Assembly: GCF_000730645.1 (NCBI RefSeq)
Contig: NZ_BBIU01000027.1
Coordinates: forward strand, 1 to 64,000
Reading direction: 5' to 3'
Source of the DNA: Pseudomonas parafulva NBRC 16636 = DSM 17004
Lineage (GTDB): Bacteria > Pseudomonadota > Gammaproteobacteria > Pseudomonadales > Pseudomonadaceae
DNA length: 64,000 nucleotides
Below the pieces are notes generated by a model. The model was not told the DNA's origin. It did not search any database and worked only from the letters and a program-made list of their open reading frames with translations. The position numbers and the translations under genes were made by a program. This document shows, piece by piece, positions 26,420-35,727 of the stretch. The number at the start of each line of letters is the position of its first letter. The stretch's first letter is position 1.

Positions 26420-28381
26420 ATGAGTGCGGCTCCACTGTATCCCGTTCGTCCCGAGATCGCGGCCACCACCCTGACCGACGAGGCCACCTACAAGGCCATG
26501 TACCAGCAATCGGTGATCAACCCGGACGGCTTCTGGCGTGAGCAGGCCCAGCGTCTGGACTGGATCAAGCCGTTCACCAAGGTCAAGCAGACCTCGTTCG
26601 ACGACCACCATGTGGACATCAAGTGGTTCGCCGACGGCACTCTGAACGTTTCCTCCAACTGCCTCGACCGCCACCTCGAAGAGCGCGGTGACCAGCTGGC
26701 CATCATCTGGGAGGGCGACGACCCTTCCGAGCACCGCAACATCACCTACCGCGAGCTGCACGAGCAGGTCTGCAAGTTCGCCAACGCCCTGCGCGGGCAG
26801 GATGTGCACCGCGGTGATGTGGTCACCATCTACATGCCGATGATCCCCGAGGCCGTGGTGGCCATGCTGGCTTGTGCCCGCATCGGCGCGATCCACTCGG
26901 TGGTATTCGGTGGTTTCTCCCCCGAGGCCCTGGCCGGGCGCATCATCGATTGCAAGTCCAAGGTGGTGATCACTGCCGACGAGGGTGTGCGCGGTGGCCG
27001 CCGTACGCCGCTCAAGGGCAATGTCGACCTGGCGTTGACCAACCCGGAAACCAGCAGTGTGCAGAAGATCATCGTGTGCAAGCGCACCGGTGGCGACATC
27101 GCCTGGCACCAGCATCGCGACATCTGGTACGAAGACCTGATGAAAGTGGCCTCCAGCCACTGCGCACCGAAAGAAATGGGCGCCGAAGAAGCGCTGTTCA
27201 TCCTCTACACATCCGGCTCCACCGGTAAACCCAAGGGCGTACTGCACACCACCGGGGGTTACCTGGTGTACGCGGCGCTCACCCATGAGCGCGTGTTCGA
27301 CTACCGCCCGGGCGAGGTGTACTGGTGCACAGCCGACGTGGGTTGGGTGACTGGCCACAGCTACATCGTCTACGGCCCGCTGGCCAACGGGGCGACCACG
27401 CTGCTGTTCGAAGGCGTGCCGAACTACCCGGACATCACCCGCGTGTCGAAAATCGTCGACAAGCACAAGGTCAACATCCTGTACACCGCACCCACTGCCA
27501 TCCGCGCGATGATGGCCGAGGGGCAGGCAGCGGTAGACGGCGCCGACGGCTCCAGCCTGCGCCTGCTGGGTTCGGTGGGTGAGCCGATCAACCCCGAAGC
27601 CTGGAACTGGTACTACAAGACCGTGGGCAAGGAGCGCTGCCCGATCGTCGACACCTGGTGGCAGACCGAAACCGGGGGCATCCTGATCAGCCCGCTGCCA
27701 GGTGCCACGGCCCTCAAGCCAGGCTCGGCCACCCGGCCGTTCTTTGGTGTGGTGCCGGCTTTGGTGGATAACCTGGGCAACCTGATCGAGGGGGCCGCCG
27801 AGGGCAACCTGGTCATCCTCGACTCCTGGCCGGGCCAGTCGCGGTCGCTGTATGGTGACCACGACCGCTTCGTCGATACCTACTTCAAGACCTTCCGCGG
27901 CATGTACTTCACCGGCGACGGCGCGCGCCGCGACGAGGACGGCTACTTCTGGATCACCGGCCGTGTGGATGACGTGCTCAACGTGTCCGGCCACCGCATG
28001 GGCACCGCCGAGATCGAGAGCGCCATGGTGGCCCATGCCAAAGTGGCTGAAGCCGCCGTGGTGGGTGTGCCGCACGACATCAAGGGCCAGGGCATCTATG
28101 TCTACGTCACCCTCAATGCCGGCATTGAGCCTACCGAGCAATTGCGCCTGGAACTGAAGAACTGGGTGCGCAAGGAGATTGGCCCGATCGCTTCGCCAGA
28201 CGTCATTCAGTGGGCCCCGGGCCTGCCAAAAACCCGGTCGGGCAAGATCATGCGCCGCATCCTGCGCAAGATCGCCACGGGGGAGTACGATGCGTTGGGT
28301 GATATCTCGACCCTGGCAGACCCTGGGGTGGTGCAGCACCTGATCGACACCCACAAGGCGATGAACCTGGCGACTGCCTGA
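26420..28381 (+). CDS. acsA: Acetyl-CoA synthetase
   Basis: A 653-residue AMP-forming acetate-CoA ligase. The A3 P-loop reads YTSGSTGKPKGVLHTTGGY, the A5 region DTWWQTETGG, and the C-terminal catalytic, acetylation-controlled lysine lies in KTRSGKIMRRILRK. It activates acetate for the TCA and glyoxylate cycles. ATG 26420 has a clear gaggtaa site; upstream in-frame codons from 26126 lie in AT-richer leader and are not part of the protein. A strong terminator follows. Confidence 0.95.
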   Translation: MSAAPLYPVRPEIAATTLTDEATYKAMYQQSVINPDGFWREQAQRLDWIKPFTKVKQTSFDDHHVDIKWFADGTLNVSSNCLDRHLEERGDQLAIIWEGDDPSEHRNITYRELHEQVCKFANALRGQDVHRGDVVTIYMPMIPEAVVAMLACARIGAIHSVVFGGFSPEALAGRIIDCKSKVVITADEGVRGGRRTPLKGNVDLALTNPETSSVQKIIVCKRTGGDIAWHQHRDIWYEDLMKVASSHCAPKEMGAEEALFILYTSGSTGKPKGVLHTTGGYLVYAALTHERVFDYRPGEVYWCTADVGWVTGHSYIVYGPLANGATTLLFEGVPNYPDITRVSKIVDKHKVNILYTAPTAIRAMMAEGQAAVDGADGSSLRLLGSVGEPINPEAWNWYYKTVGKERCPIVDTWWQTETGGILISPLPGATALKPGSATRPFFGVVPALVDNLGNLIEGAAEGNLVILDSWPGQSRSLYGDHDRFVDTYFKTFRGMYFTGDGARRDEDGYFWITGRVDDVLNVSGHRMGTAEIESAMVAHAKVAEAAVVGVPHDIKGQGIYVYVTLNAGIEPTEQLRLELKNWVRKEIGPIASPDVIQWAPGLPKTRSGKIMRRILRKIATGEYDALGDISTLADPGVVQHLIDTHKAMNLATA

Positions 28382-28422
28382 GCCGGCCATCGCCGGCAAG
28401 CCGGTGGTTAGTGGCCCCCTGC

Positions 28423-28453
28423 AAACCCCGCCCGAACATTCGGCGGGGTTTTT
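28423..28453 (+). terminator. Rho-independent terminator of acsA
   Basis: A GC-rich stem (AAACCCCGCC with its complement GGCGGGGTTT) around a nine-base loop runs into a T tract, 42 bp after the acsA stop. Confidence 0.9.
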
Positions 28454-28886
28454 GCTTTATTGTTACCCGACATTCATCGGTAACCCGATCTGTCACCGCC
28501 GCGCACCACACCGGGGCGCCAGGAAACACTCCGTGCCCATTCCTGGGCATTTTCAAAGCGTTGGGCAGCTGGCGAAACGCCGGACTTGCCGTACTACAAG
28601 GCTTTGCCAATAATAGGCCCGGGAATTGCTAGACTCGTAGGTTCTATATTCTTGCGCTTTTGCATATTTTGCATAGGCTGTCAACATCGCCCGCAGTGGT
28701 TTCAAGCGCTTCTGTAAGTAGTTGTCGCTTTGAAGAAATATCGACTACCGGGCTGTCGTTAAAATGCCACTCACTCGCTCGTGGTCTGCGACCTTGGTCG
28801 AACCCTGCGCGGCTCGCGTTGTACCCATTCGCATATCGGGCAGCCGTTACCTGCCTTGTATTGCCCCGTACCGATGGAGTTACCTG
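28454..28886 (+). promoter_or_regulatory. aotJ upstream region with ArgR-type half-site
   Basis: This gap holds one perfect ArgR half-site, TGTCGC-N8-AA, at 28723-28738, and a weaker TGTCGT copy at 28754. The Pseudomonas ArgR consensus is TGTCGC-N8-AA. The aot-argR operon is known to be ArgR-controlled in P. aeruginosa, so autoregulation is likely here. I see no credible gene in the rest of the gap. Confidence 0.6.
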
Positions 28887-29672
28887 ATGAAGAAGCTCGC
28901 ACTGCTTGGCGCCCTGGCGCTGTCTGTGTTTTCCCTGGTGTCGCAGGCCGATGAAAAACCGCTGAAAATCGGCATCGAAGCCGCTTACCCTCCGTTCGCC
29001 TTCAAGCAGCCCGACGGCAGCATCGCCGGTTTCGACTACGACATCGGCAATGCCCTGTGCGAAGAAATGAAGGCCAAGTGCACGTGGGTCGAGCAGGAAT
29101 TCGACGGCCTGATCCCCGCCCTGAAGGTGCGCAAGATCGACGCCATCCTGTCGTCCATGTCCATCACCGACGACCGCAAGAAGTCGGTTGACTTCACCAA
29201 CCGTTACTACCTCACACCCGCGCGCCTGGTGATGAAGGAAGGCTCCACCGTCAGCGACAGCCTGGATGAACTCAAGGGCAAGAAGATCGGCGTGCAGCGC
29301 GGCTCGATCCACGACCGCTTCGCCAAGGAAGTGCTCGCACCCAAAGGCGCTACCGTTGTGCCTTACGGCACCCAGAACGAAATCTACCTGGATGTGGCGG
29401 CAGGCCGCCTGGACGGCACCGTGGCCGATGCCACCCTGCTGGAAGATGGCTTCCTGAAAACCGATGCGGGCAAGGGCTTTGCCTTCGTCGGCCCATCGTT
29501 CACCGACGTGAAGTACTTCGGTGACGGCGTCGGCATCGCCGTGCGCAAAGGGGACAAGGAAAACCTCGACCGCATCAACGCGGCCATCGCCGCCATCCGT
29601 GCCAACGGCAAGTACAAAGAGATCGAGAAGAAGTACTTCAACTTCGACATCTACGGCCCGGAAACCAACTAA
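28887..29672 (+). CDS. aotJ: Basic amino acid ABC transporter, substrate-binding protein
   Basis: A 261-residue periplasmic protein with a signal peptide (1-22, ending SQA) and the class II lysine/arginine/ornithine fold (IGIEAAYPPFAFKQPDGSIAGFDYDIGNALCEEM). Its closest well-known relatives are ArgT/HisJ and Pseudomonas AotJ, which bind arginine and ornithine. It is the first gene of aotJQMP-argR. An ArgR half-site precedes it. Confidence 0.9.
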   Translation: MKKLALLGALALSVFSLVSQADEKPLKIGIEAAYPPFAFKQPDGSIAGFDYDIGNALCEEMKAKCTWVEQEFDGLIPALKVRKIDAILSSMSITDDRKKSVDFTNRYYLTPARLVMKEGSTVSDSLDELKGKKIGVQRGSIHDRFAKEVLAPKGATVVPYGTQNEIYLDVAAGRLDGTVADATLLEDGFLKTDAGKGFAFVGPSFTDVKYFGDGVGIAVRKGDKENLDRINAAIAAIRANGKYKEIEKKYFNFDIYGPETN

Positions 29673-29760
29673 GGCTTCGGGCAACCCCTGTGCAATGGTG
29701 CAAACAGCAGAGGTTCTGAGGTTTGCACCATTTTTCATTCTCTAGGTCGAGGACCACAAC

Positions 29761-30450
29761 ATGTTGAAAGGCTACGGGGCAGTCATCCTCGACGGGGCGT
29801 GGCTGACGCTACAGCTCGCCCTGTCGTCGATGGCCCTGGCCATCGTGCTCGGCCTGATCGGCGTGGCGCTGCGCTTGTCGCCCGTGCGCTGGCTGGCATG
29901 GCTGGGCGACCTGTATTCCACGGTGGTGCGCGGCATCCCGGACCTGGTGCTGATCCTGCTGATCTTCTATGGCGGGCAAGACATCATCAACCGCGTTGCG
30001 CCGCTGGTTGGCTACGATGACTACATCGACCTGAACCCGCTGCTGGCGGGTATCGGTACCCTGGGCTTCATCTTTGGCGCCTACCTGTCGGAAACCTTCC
30101 GTGGTGCGTTTCTGGGTATTCCCAAAGGGCAGGCCGAGGCGGGCGTTGCCTATGGCATGAGCGCCCGTCAGGTGTTCTTCCGTATCCAGGTGCCGCAGAT
30201 GATCCGGCTGGCGATCCCGGGCTTTACCAACAACTGGCTGGTACTGACCAAGGCCACTGCACTGATCTCGGTGGTGGGCCTGCAGGACATGATGTTCAAG
30301 GCCAAGCAGGCGGCCGACGCCACGCGTGAGCCGTTCACCTTTTTCCTGGCGGTGGCCGCGCTGTACCTGGTGCTGACCAGTGTGTCGCTGCTGGCGCTGA
30401 AGTATCTGGAGCGCCGCTACTCGGTGGGCGTGAAGGTGGCTGAACTATGA
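29761..30450 (+). CDS. aotQ: Basic amino acid ABC transporter permease AotQ
   Basis: A 229-residue HisQ-type inner-membrane permease. The cytoplasmic EAA loop (EAGVAYGMSARQVFFRIQVPQMIRLAIPG) contacts the ATPase. It overlaps the next permease gene by four bases (ATGA), which implies coupled translation of the heterodimer. A partial dyad around 29685-29735 between aotJ and aotQ may tune expression of the binding protein over the permeases. Confidence 0.92.
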   Translation: MLKGYGAVILDGAWLTLQLALSSMALAIVLGLIGVALRLSPVRWLAWLGDLYSTVVRGIPDLVLILLIFYGGQDIINRVAPLVGYDDYIDLNPLLAGIGTLGFIFGAYLSETFRGAFLGIPKGQAEAGVAYGMSARQVFFRIQVPQMIRLAIPGFTNNWLVLTKATALISVVGLQDMMFKAKQAADATREPFTFFLAVAALYLVLTSVSLLALKYLERRYSVGVKVAEL

Positions 30451-31145
30451 TCTTCGACTACAACGTGGTCTGGGACGCTTTGCCGATGTATATCGACGGC
30501 CTGCTGACCACGCTCAAGCTGCTGGCCATCTCCCTGTTCTTCGGCTTGCTGGCGGCCATTCCGCTGGGGTTGATGCGGGTGTCCAAGCAACCGGTGGTGA
30601 ACCTCACCGCCTGGCTCTATACCTACGTGATCCGTGGCACACCGATGCTGGTGCAGCTGTTTCTGATCTACTACGGCCTGGCCCAGTTCGAAGCCGTGCG
30701 CCAAAGCGTGTTCTGGCCGTTGCTGTCCAGCGCCACGTTCTGTGCGTGCCTGGCCTTCGCCATCAACACCAGTGCCTACACCGCCGAAATCATCGCTGGC
30801 AGCCTGAAGGCCACGCCCCATGGCGAGATCGAAGCGGCCAAGGCCATGGGCATGTCGCGCATGAAGATGTACCGCCGCATCCTGTTGCCGTCCGCCCTGC
30901 GCCGTGCACTGCCGCAGTACAGCAACGAAGTGATCATGATGCTGCAGACCACCAGCCTGGCGTCGATCGTTACCCTGATCGACATCACCGGCGCTGCGCG
31001 TACGGTCAACGCTCAGTACTACCTGCCCTTCGAGGCCTATATCACGGCGGGCGTGTTCTACCTGTGCCTGACCTTCATCCTGGTGCGCCTGTTCAAGATG
31101 GCCGAACGCCGCTGGCTCGGCTACCTGGCGCCGCGCAAGCACTGA
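30447..31145 (+). CDS. aotM: Basic amino acid ABC transporter permease AotM
   Basis: A 232-residue HisM-type permease partner of AotQ, with five predicted helices and the EAA loop EIEAAKAMGMSRMKMYRRILLPSALRRALPQ. Length is normal for the family. It is translationally coupled to aotQ upstream and precedes the ATPase gene by 22 bp. Confidence 0.92.
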   Translation: MIFDYNVVWDALPMYIDGLLTTLKLLAISLFFGLLAAIPLGLMRVSKQPVVNLTAWLYTYVIRGTPMLVQLFLIYYGLAQFEAVRQSVFWPLLSSATFCACLAFAINTSAYTAEIIAGSLKATPHGEIEAAKAMGMSRMKMYRRILLPSALRRALPQYSNEVIMMLQTTSLASIVTLIDITGAARTVNAQYYLPFEAYITAGVFYLCLTFILVRLFKMAERRWLGYLAPRKH

Positions 31146-31167
31146 CCGCTTTGTGAGAATCGACAGC

Positions 31168-31932
31168 ATGTACAAACTCGAAGTCCAAGACCTGCACAAG
31201 CGCTACGGCAGCCATGAGGTGCTCAAGGGCGTTTCTCTGGCGGCCAAGGCTGGCGACGTCATCAGCATCATCGGCTCCAGCGGTTCGGGCAAGTCCACGT
31301 TCCTGCGCTGCATCAACCTGCTGGAGCAGCCCCACGCGGGCAAGATCCTGCTCAACAACGAAGAGCTGAAGCTGGTGGCAGGCAAGGACGGCGCGCTCAA
31401 GGCCGGCGACCCCCGCCAGTTGCAGCGCATGCGTTCACGCCTGGCCATGGTGTTCCAGCATTTCAACCTGTGGTCGCACATGACCGCGCTGGAGAACATC
31501 ATCGAAGCCCCGGTGCATGTGCTGGGCATGAACCGCAAGGAAGCCCTGGAAAAGGCTGAGCATTACCTGGCCAAGGTGGGGGTGGCCCACCGCAAGGACG
31601 CCTTCCCGGGGCACATGTCGGGCGGTGAGCAGCAGCGCGTGGCCATTGCCCGCGCCTTGGCCATGGAGCCGGAAGTGATGCTGTTCGACGAGCCCACCTC
31701 GGCCCTGGACCCGGAGCTGGTGGGCGATGTGCTCAAGGTGATGCAGGCGCTGGCCCAGGAAGGCCGCACTATGGTGGTGGTCACCCACGAGATGGGCTTC
31801 GCCCGCGAGGTGTCCAACCAGCTGGTGTTCCTGCACAAGGGCCTGGTGGAAGAGACTGGCTGCCCGCGTGACGTGCTGGCCAACCCGCGCTCGGAGCGCC
31901 TGAAGCAGTTCCTGTCTGGCAGCCTCAAGTAA
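31168..31932 (+). CDS. aotP: Basic amino acid ABC transporter ATPase AotP
   Basis: A 254-residue HisP-type ATP-binding subunit. Walker A is GSSGSGKST, the signature MSGGEQQRVAIARALA, Walker B VMLFDEPTSALDPE and the switch VVTHEMGFA. ATG 31168 gives the standard N-terminus (MYKLEVQDLHKRYG); a GTG at 31153 adds five residues and is less likely. P. aeruginosa has an aotO gene in this operon between aotM and aotP; here none is present. Confidence 0.93.
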   Translation: MYKLEVQDLHKRYGSHEVLKGVSLAAKAGDVISIIGSSGSGKSTFLRCINLLEQPHAGKILLNNEELKLVAGKDGALKAGDPRQLQRMRSRLAMVFQHFNLWSHMTALENIIEAPVHVLGMNRKEALEKAEHYLAKVGVAHRKDAFPGHMSGGEQQRVAIARALAMEPEVMLFDEPTSALDPELVGDVLKVMQALAQEGRTMVVVTHEMGFAREVSNQLVFLHKGLVEETGCPRDVLANPRSERLKQFLSGSLK

Positions 31933-32030
31933 AGGCTGCTTTTTTGCACCACAATAGGGCATGCTGCGTTTCACGCGCAGCCTGACCCGGCGCATTGAAT
32001 CGAACGACCCCAGGTTTCGGACCGCACCCT

Positions 32031-33011
32031 ATGACCACCCAGCGAATCGGTTTTCTCATCTGGCCCAGTACCAGGCCCCTGACCTTGGCGCTGGCAGAGG
32101 AAGCCTTGCAGGTGGCGCAGCGGGTGCACCCTGAGGTGATCTACGACCTGCTCTTTCTGCAGGCCGAGCCTGCCCAGGACGGCAGCTGGCGTTTGCCTGG
32201 CGAGGCGTGGAACGGGCGCCTCGAAGGCTGCCACAAGCTGTTTGTGCTGGCCGACGAACCGCCTGCCGGTATAAGCGCCGCCCTGTCCGCTGCCCTCAAG
32301 CAACTGGCCCGCAGTGGGTGCATGGTGGGCGGGTTGTCTGCCGGGGTGTATCCGCTGGCCATGCTGGGCCTGCTGGACGGTTACCGGGCGGCGGTGCATT
32401 GGCGTTGGCAGGATGATTTCGCCGAGCGTTTCCCCAAGGTAATTGCCACCAGTCACCTGTTCGACTGGGACCGCGACCGCCTCACGGCCTGCGGCGGCAT
32501 GGCGGTGACCGACCTGCTGCTGGCGGTGCTGGCCCGTGATCACGGGGCAGAGCTGGCGGGGGCTGTGTCGGAGGAACTGGTGGTCGAGCGCATCCGTGAA
32601 GGGGGCGAGCGCCAGCGGATCCCGTTGCAGAACCGGCTGGGGTCCAGCCATCCCAAGCTCACCCAGGCGGTGCTGCTGATGGAAGCCAACATTGAAGAGC
32701 CCCTCACCACCGACGAAATCGCCCAGCACGTGTGCGTTTCGCGCCGGCAACTGGAGCGCATCTTCAAACAGTACCTGAGCCGGGTGCCGAGCCAGTACTA
32801 CCTGGAACTGCGCCTGAACAAGGCACGGCAGATGCTGATGCAGACCAGCAAGTCGATCATCCAGATCGGCCTGTCGTGCGGGTTCTCTTCGGGGCCGCAT
32901 TTTTCCAGTGCCTACCGCAATTTCTTCGGTGCCACGCCGCGGGAAGACCGCAACCAGCGGCGCAGCAGCAGCCCGTTCGAATTGAGTTCGGCGGCGGTCG
33001 ATAAGGGCTGA
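32031..33011 (+). CDS. argR: Arginine regulator ArgR (AraC family)
   Basis: A 326-residue protein with an N-terminal GATase1/DJ-1-like sensing domain (MTTQRIGFLIWPSTRPLTLALAEEALQ and GGLSAGVYPLA) and a C-terminal AraC DNA-binding domain (TTDEIAQHVCVSRRQLERIFKQYL and GLSCGFSSGPHFSSAYRNFFG). This is the Pseudomonas ArgR, unrelated to E. coli ArgR. With arginine it activates aot and aru and represses biosynthesis. It ends the aot operon and sits just before aruC. Confidence 0.92.
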   Translation: MTTQRIGFLIWPSTRPLTLALAEEALQVAQRVHPEVIYDLLFLQAEPAQDGSWRLPGEAWNGRLEGCHKLFVLADEPPAGISAALSAALKQLARSGCMVGGLSAGVYPLAMLGLLDGYRAAVHWRWQDDFAERFPKVIATSHLFDWDRDRLTACGGMAVTDLLLAVLARDHGAELAGAVSEELVVERIREGGERQRIPLQNRLGSSHPKLTQAVLLMEANIEEPLTTDEIAQHVCVSRRQLERIFKQYLSRVPSQYYLELRLNKARQMLMQTSKSIIQIGLSCGFSSGPHFSSAYRNFFGATPREDRNQRRSSSPFELSSAAVDKG

Positions 33012-33136
33012 GTTCGTCGCAACGTGGTCGCGTGGGCGCCGCACTCCCGGCGGTGAACACCTCACAGCCCTCTATATGTGAACACCCGTTCACCCAGTCT
33101 TCGCTCTGCCGTACACTGCGCGATTGCGACAGTGTT

Positions 33137-33203
33137 TGTCGCATTGCCGAAAGCTTGGTTAAAACCGGGTGTTGCGCTGTAACAAGTTGTCGCTTGGCCG
33201 CAA
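33137..33203 (+). promoter_or_regulatory. ArgR operator region upstream of aruC
   Basis: Three half-sites of the TGTCGC-N8-AA type lie in the same orientation: 33137-33152 (perfect), 33170-33185 (TGTTGC, one mismatch) and 33188-33203 (perfect). The last two are 18 bases apart, the tandem spacing expected for an ArgR dimer on DNA. They sit about 80-146 bases before the aruC start. Confidence 0.75.
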
Positions 33204-33282
33204 GGCCGGGCGCAGTCCAATCCTTACAATCCCCCCCATCGCTCGCCACTTCCAGGCCAGCGTTCCTCTTCAGGAGACTCAG

Positions 33283-34503
33283 ATGTCCGTTGAGCAAGCC
33301 CCGGTGCAACGTGCCGATTTCGATCAGGTGATGGTCCCCAACTATTCCCCGGCGGCGTTCATTCCTGTGCGAGGCGAGGGTTCCCGCGTCTGGGACCAGA
33401 CCGGTCGCGAGCTGATCGACTTCGCGGGCGGCATCGCGGTCAACGCCCTGGGGCATTGCCACCCGGCGCTGGTCAAGGCCCTGACCGAGCAGGCCAACAC
33501 CCTCTGGCACGTTTCCAACGTCTTCACCAACGAGCCCGCACTGCGGCTGGCCCACAAACTGGTGGAGGCCACCTTCGCCGACCGTGCGTTCTTCTGCAAC
33601 TCGGGCGCCGAGTCCAACGAAGCGGCCTTCAAACTGGCCCGCCGTGTTGCCCATGACCGTTTTGGCCCGGAAAAACACGAGATCATCGCCACGGTCAACA
33701 GCTTCCACGGCCGCACCCTGTTTACCGTCAGTGTGGGTGGGCAACCCAAGTATTCCGACGGTTTCGGCCCGAAGATCACTGGTATCAGCCATGTGCCCTA
33801 CAACGACCTGGAAGCGTTGAAGGCACAGATCTCCGACAAGACCTGCGCGGTGGTGATCGAGCCGATCCAGGGCGAAAGCGGTGTGGTCCCGGCAGACAAG
33901 GCCTACCTTGAAGGTGCCCGCGCGCTGTGTGACCAGCACAATGCCTTGCTGATCTTCGACGAAGTGCAGACCGGTGTTGGCCGCACCGGCTCGCTGTATG
34001 CCTATCAGCATTACGGCGTCACCCCGGATATTCTCACCAGCGCCAAGAGCCTGGGTGGCGGCTTCCCCATCGGCGCCATGCTCACCACCGCCGAACTGGC
34101 CAAGCACCTGGCCGTCGGCACCCACGGCACCACCTACGGCGGCAACCCGCTGGGGTGCGCAGTCGCCTGTGCGGTGCTGGATGTGGTCAATACGCCGCAG
34201 ACCCTGGCGGGCATCAAGGCCAAGCATGAGCGCTTCAAGTCGCGCCTGGAAACAATCGGCAGCACCTACAACCTGTTCAGCCAGGTGCGTGGCGTGGGGC
34301 TGCTGCTGGGCTGCGTCCTGACCCCTGCCTGGCAGGGCAAGGCCAAGGACGTGCTCAATGCGGCCGAGAAAGAAGGCGTGATGGTGCTGCAGGCCGGCCC
34401 AGACGTGGTGCGCTTCGCGCCCAGCCTGGTGGTGGAAGATGCCGACATCGATGCCGGCCTGGACCGCTTCGAACGTGCTGTGGCCACGCTGACCCAGGCT
34501 TGA
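33283..34503 (+). CDS. aruC: Succinylornithine/acetylornithine aminotransferase
   Basis: A 406-residue class III PLP enzyme. The PLP-lysine motif is TSAKSLGGGFPIGAML, the aspartate motif LLIFDEVQTGVGRTG, and NSGAESNEAAFKLAR contacts phosphate. It transaminates succinylornithine in arginine catabolism and can act on acetylornithine. ATG 33283 follows an aggagactcag site. It is the first gene of the succinyltransferase (AST/aru) cluster and probably ArgR-activated. Confidence 0.93.
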   Translation: MSVEQAPVQRADFDQVMVPNYSPAAFIPVRGEGSRVWDQTGRELIDFAGGIAVNALGHCHPALVKALTEQANTLWHVSNVFTNEPALRLAHKLVEATFADRAFFCNSGAESNEAAFKLARRVAHDRFGPEKHEIIATVNSFHGRTLFTVSVGGQPKYSDGFGPKITGISHVPYNDLEALKAQISDKTCAVVIEPIQGESGVVPADKAYLEGARALCDQHNALLIFDEVQTGVGRTGSLYAYQHYGVTPDILTSAKSLGGGFPIGAMLTTAELAKHLAVGTHGTTYGGNPLGCAVACAVLDVVNTPQTLAGIKAKHERFKSRLETIGSTYNLFSQVRGVGLLLGCVLTPAWQGKAKDVLNAAEKEGVMVLQAGPDVVRFAPSLVVEDADIDAGLDRFERAVATLTQA

Positions 34504-34638
34504 CCCGGCCTGCTGTGCCTTCACCGGCCTGGCCCCACCCAGGGCAGGCCGGTGAAACCCGATTTCAGTGCAGGTGCCCAGGCGCCTGCCGTTTTTACGT
34601 GACGCCGTGAACGGCGCGTCTTCCAAAGGAGTGACACC

Positions 34639-35658
34639 ATGCTGGTGATGCGCCCTGCGCAAATGGCTGATCTGAACGAAGTGCAGCGCATGGCTGCAGA
34701 CAGCCCGATTGGTGTCACGTCTCTGCCGGACGATACTGCCCGCCTGGGCGACAAGATCGCCGCCTCTGAAACATCCTTTGCCGCCGAGGTGAGCTTCAAC
34801 GGTGAGGAAAGTTATTTCTTCGTGCTCGAAGACAGCCAGACCGGCCAGTTGGCCGGTTGCTCGGCCATCGTTGCGTCGGCCGGCTATTCCGAGCCGTTCT
34901 ACAGTTTTCGCAATGAAACCTTCGTCCACGCCTCGCGCGAGTTGAAGATCCACAACAAGATCCACGTGCTTTCGCTGTGTCATGACCTGACGGGCAACAG
35001 CCTGCTGACCAGCTTTTACGTGCTGCCAGAACTGGTGAACAGCGGTTGGGCAGAACTCAACTCTCGGGGTCGCCTGCTGTTCATGGCAGCCCACCCGGAG
35101 CGCTTCGCCGATTCGGTGGTCACCGAAATAGTCGGCTTCAGCGACGAGCAGGGCGAGTCGCCGTTCTGGGATGCCATTGGGCGTAACTTCTTCGACCTCA
35201 ACTACGCCGATGCCGAGCGCCTGTGCGGGCTGAAAAGCCGCACGTTCCTCGCCGAGCTGATGCCGCATTACCCGATCTACGTGCCGCTGTTGCCTGACCA
35301 GGCGCAAGAGGCCATGGGCCAGGTGCACCCAAGGGCACAGATCACGTTCGACATCCTCATGCGCGAAGGCTTCGAAACCGAGCACTACATCGACATCTTC
35401 GATGGCGGCCCCACCCTGCATGCGCGCACTTCTGGCATCCGTTCCATCGCCCAGAGCCGCGTGGTGCCGGTGAAAGTCGAGCAGGCTGCCGGCAAGGGCG
35501 GGCGCCCGTACCTGGTGTGCAATGGCCAGTTGCAGGACTACCGCGCCGTGCTGCTGGACTTGGACTGGGTGCCTGGCAAGCCAGTGAGCCTGAGCCAGGA
35601 AGCGGCAGATGCATTAGGGGTGGGCGAGGGTGCCAGCGTGCGCCTGGTTGCCGCTTGA
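34639..35658 (+). CDS. aruF: Arginine N-succinyltransferase, subunit AruF (alpha)
   Basis: A 339-residue AstA-family acyltransferase that transfers succinyl from succinyl-CoA to arginine or ornithine, the first AST step. Conserved features include the start LVMRPAQMADLNEVQRMA, LCHDLTGNSLLTSFYV and ETEHYIDIFDGGPTLHA. Pseudomonas carries two paralogous subunits; this is the alpha type. A strong aaaggagtgac ribosome site precedes it. Confidence 0.94.
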   Translation: MLVMRPAQMADLNEVQRMAADSPIGVTSLPDDTARLGDKIAASETSFAAEVSFNGEESYFFVLEDSQTGQLAGCSAIVASAGYSEPFYSFRNETFVHASRELKIHNKIHVLSLCHDLTGNSLLTSFYVLPELVNSGWAELNSRGRLLFMAAHPERFADSVVTEIVGFSDEQGESPFWDAIGRNFFDLNYADAERLCGLKSRTFLAELMPHYPIYVPLLPDQAQEAMGQVHPRAQITFDILMREGFETEHYIDIFDGGPTLHARTSGIRSIAQSRVVPVKVEQAAGKGGRPYLVCNGQLQDYRAVLLDLDWVPGKPVSLSQEAADALGVGEGASVRLVAA

Positions 35659-35727
35659 GGCCTGAGGGCGACGTTGCAGGTTTAGACGTGTTTCGCGCCG
35701 GCCGATGCCGACGCACAAGGAGATAGC

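Noticed and set aside
32857..35421. Minus-strand frame of 854 codons over argR, aruC and aruF
   Set aside because: Antisense to three well-defined genes; no domain or ribosome site.
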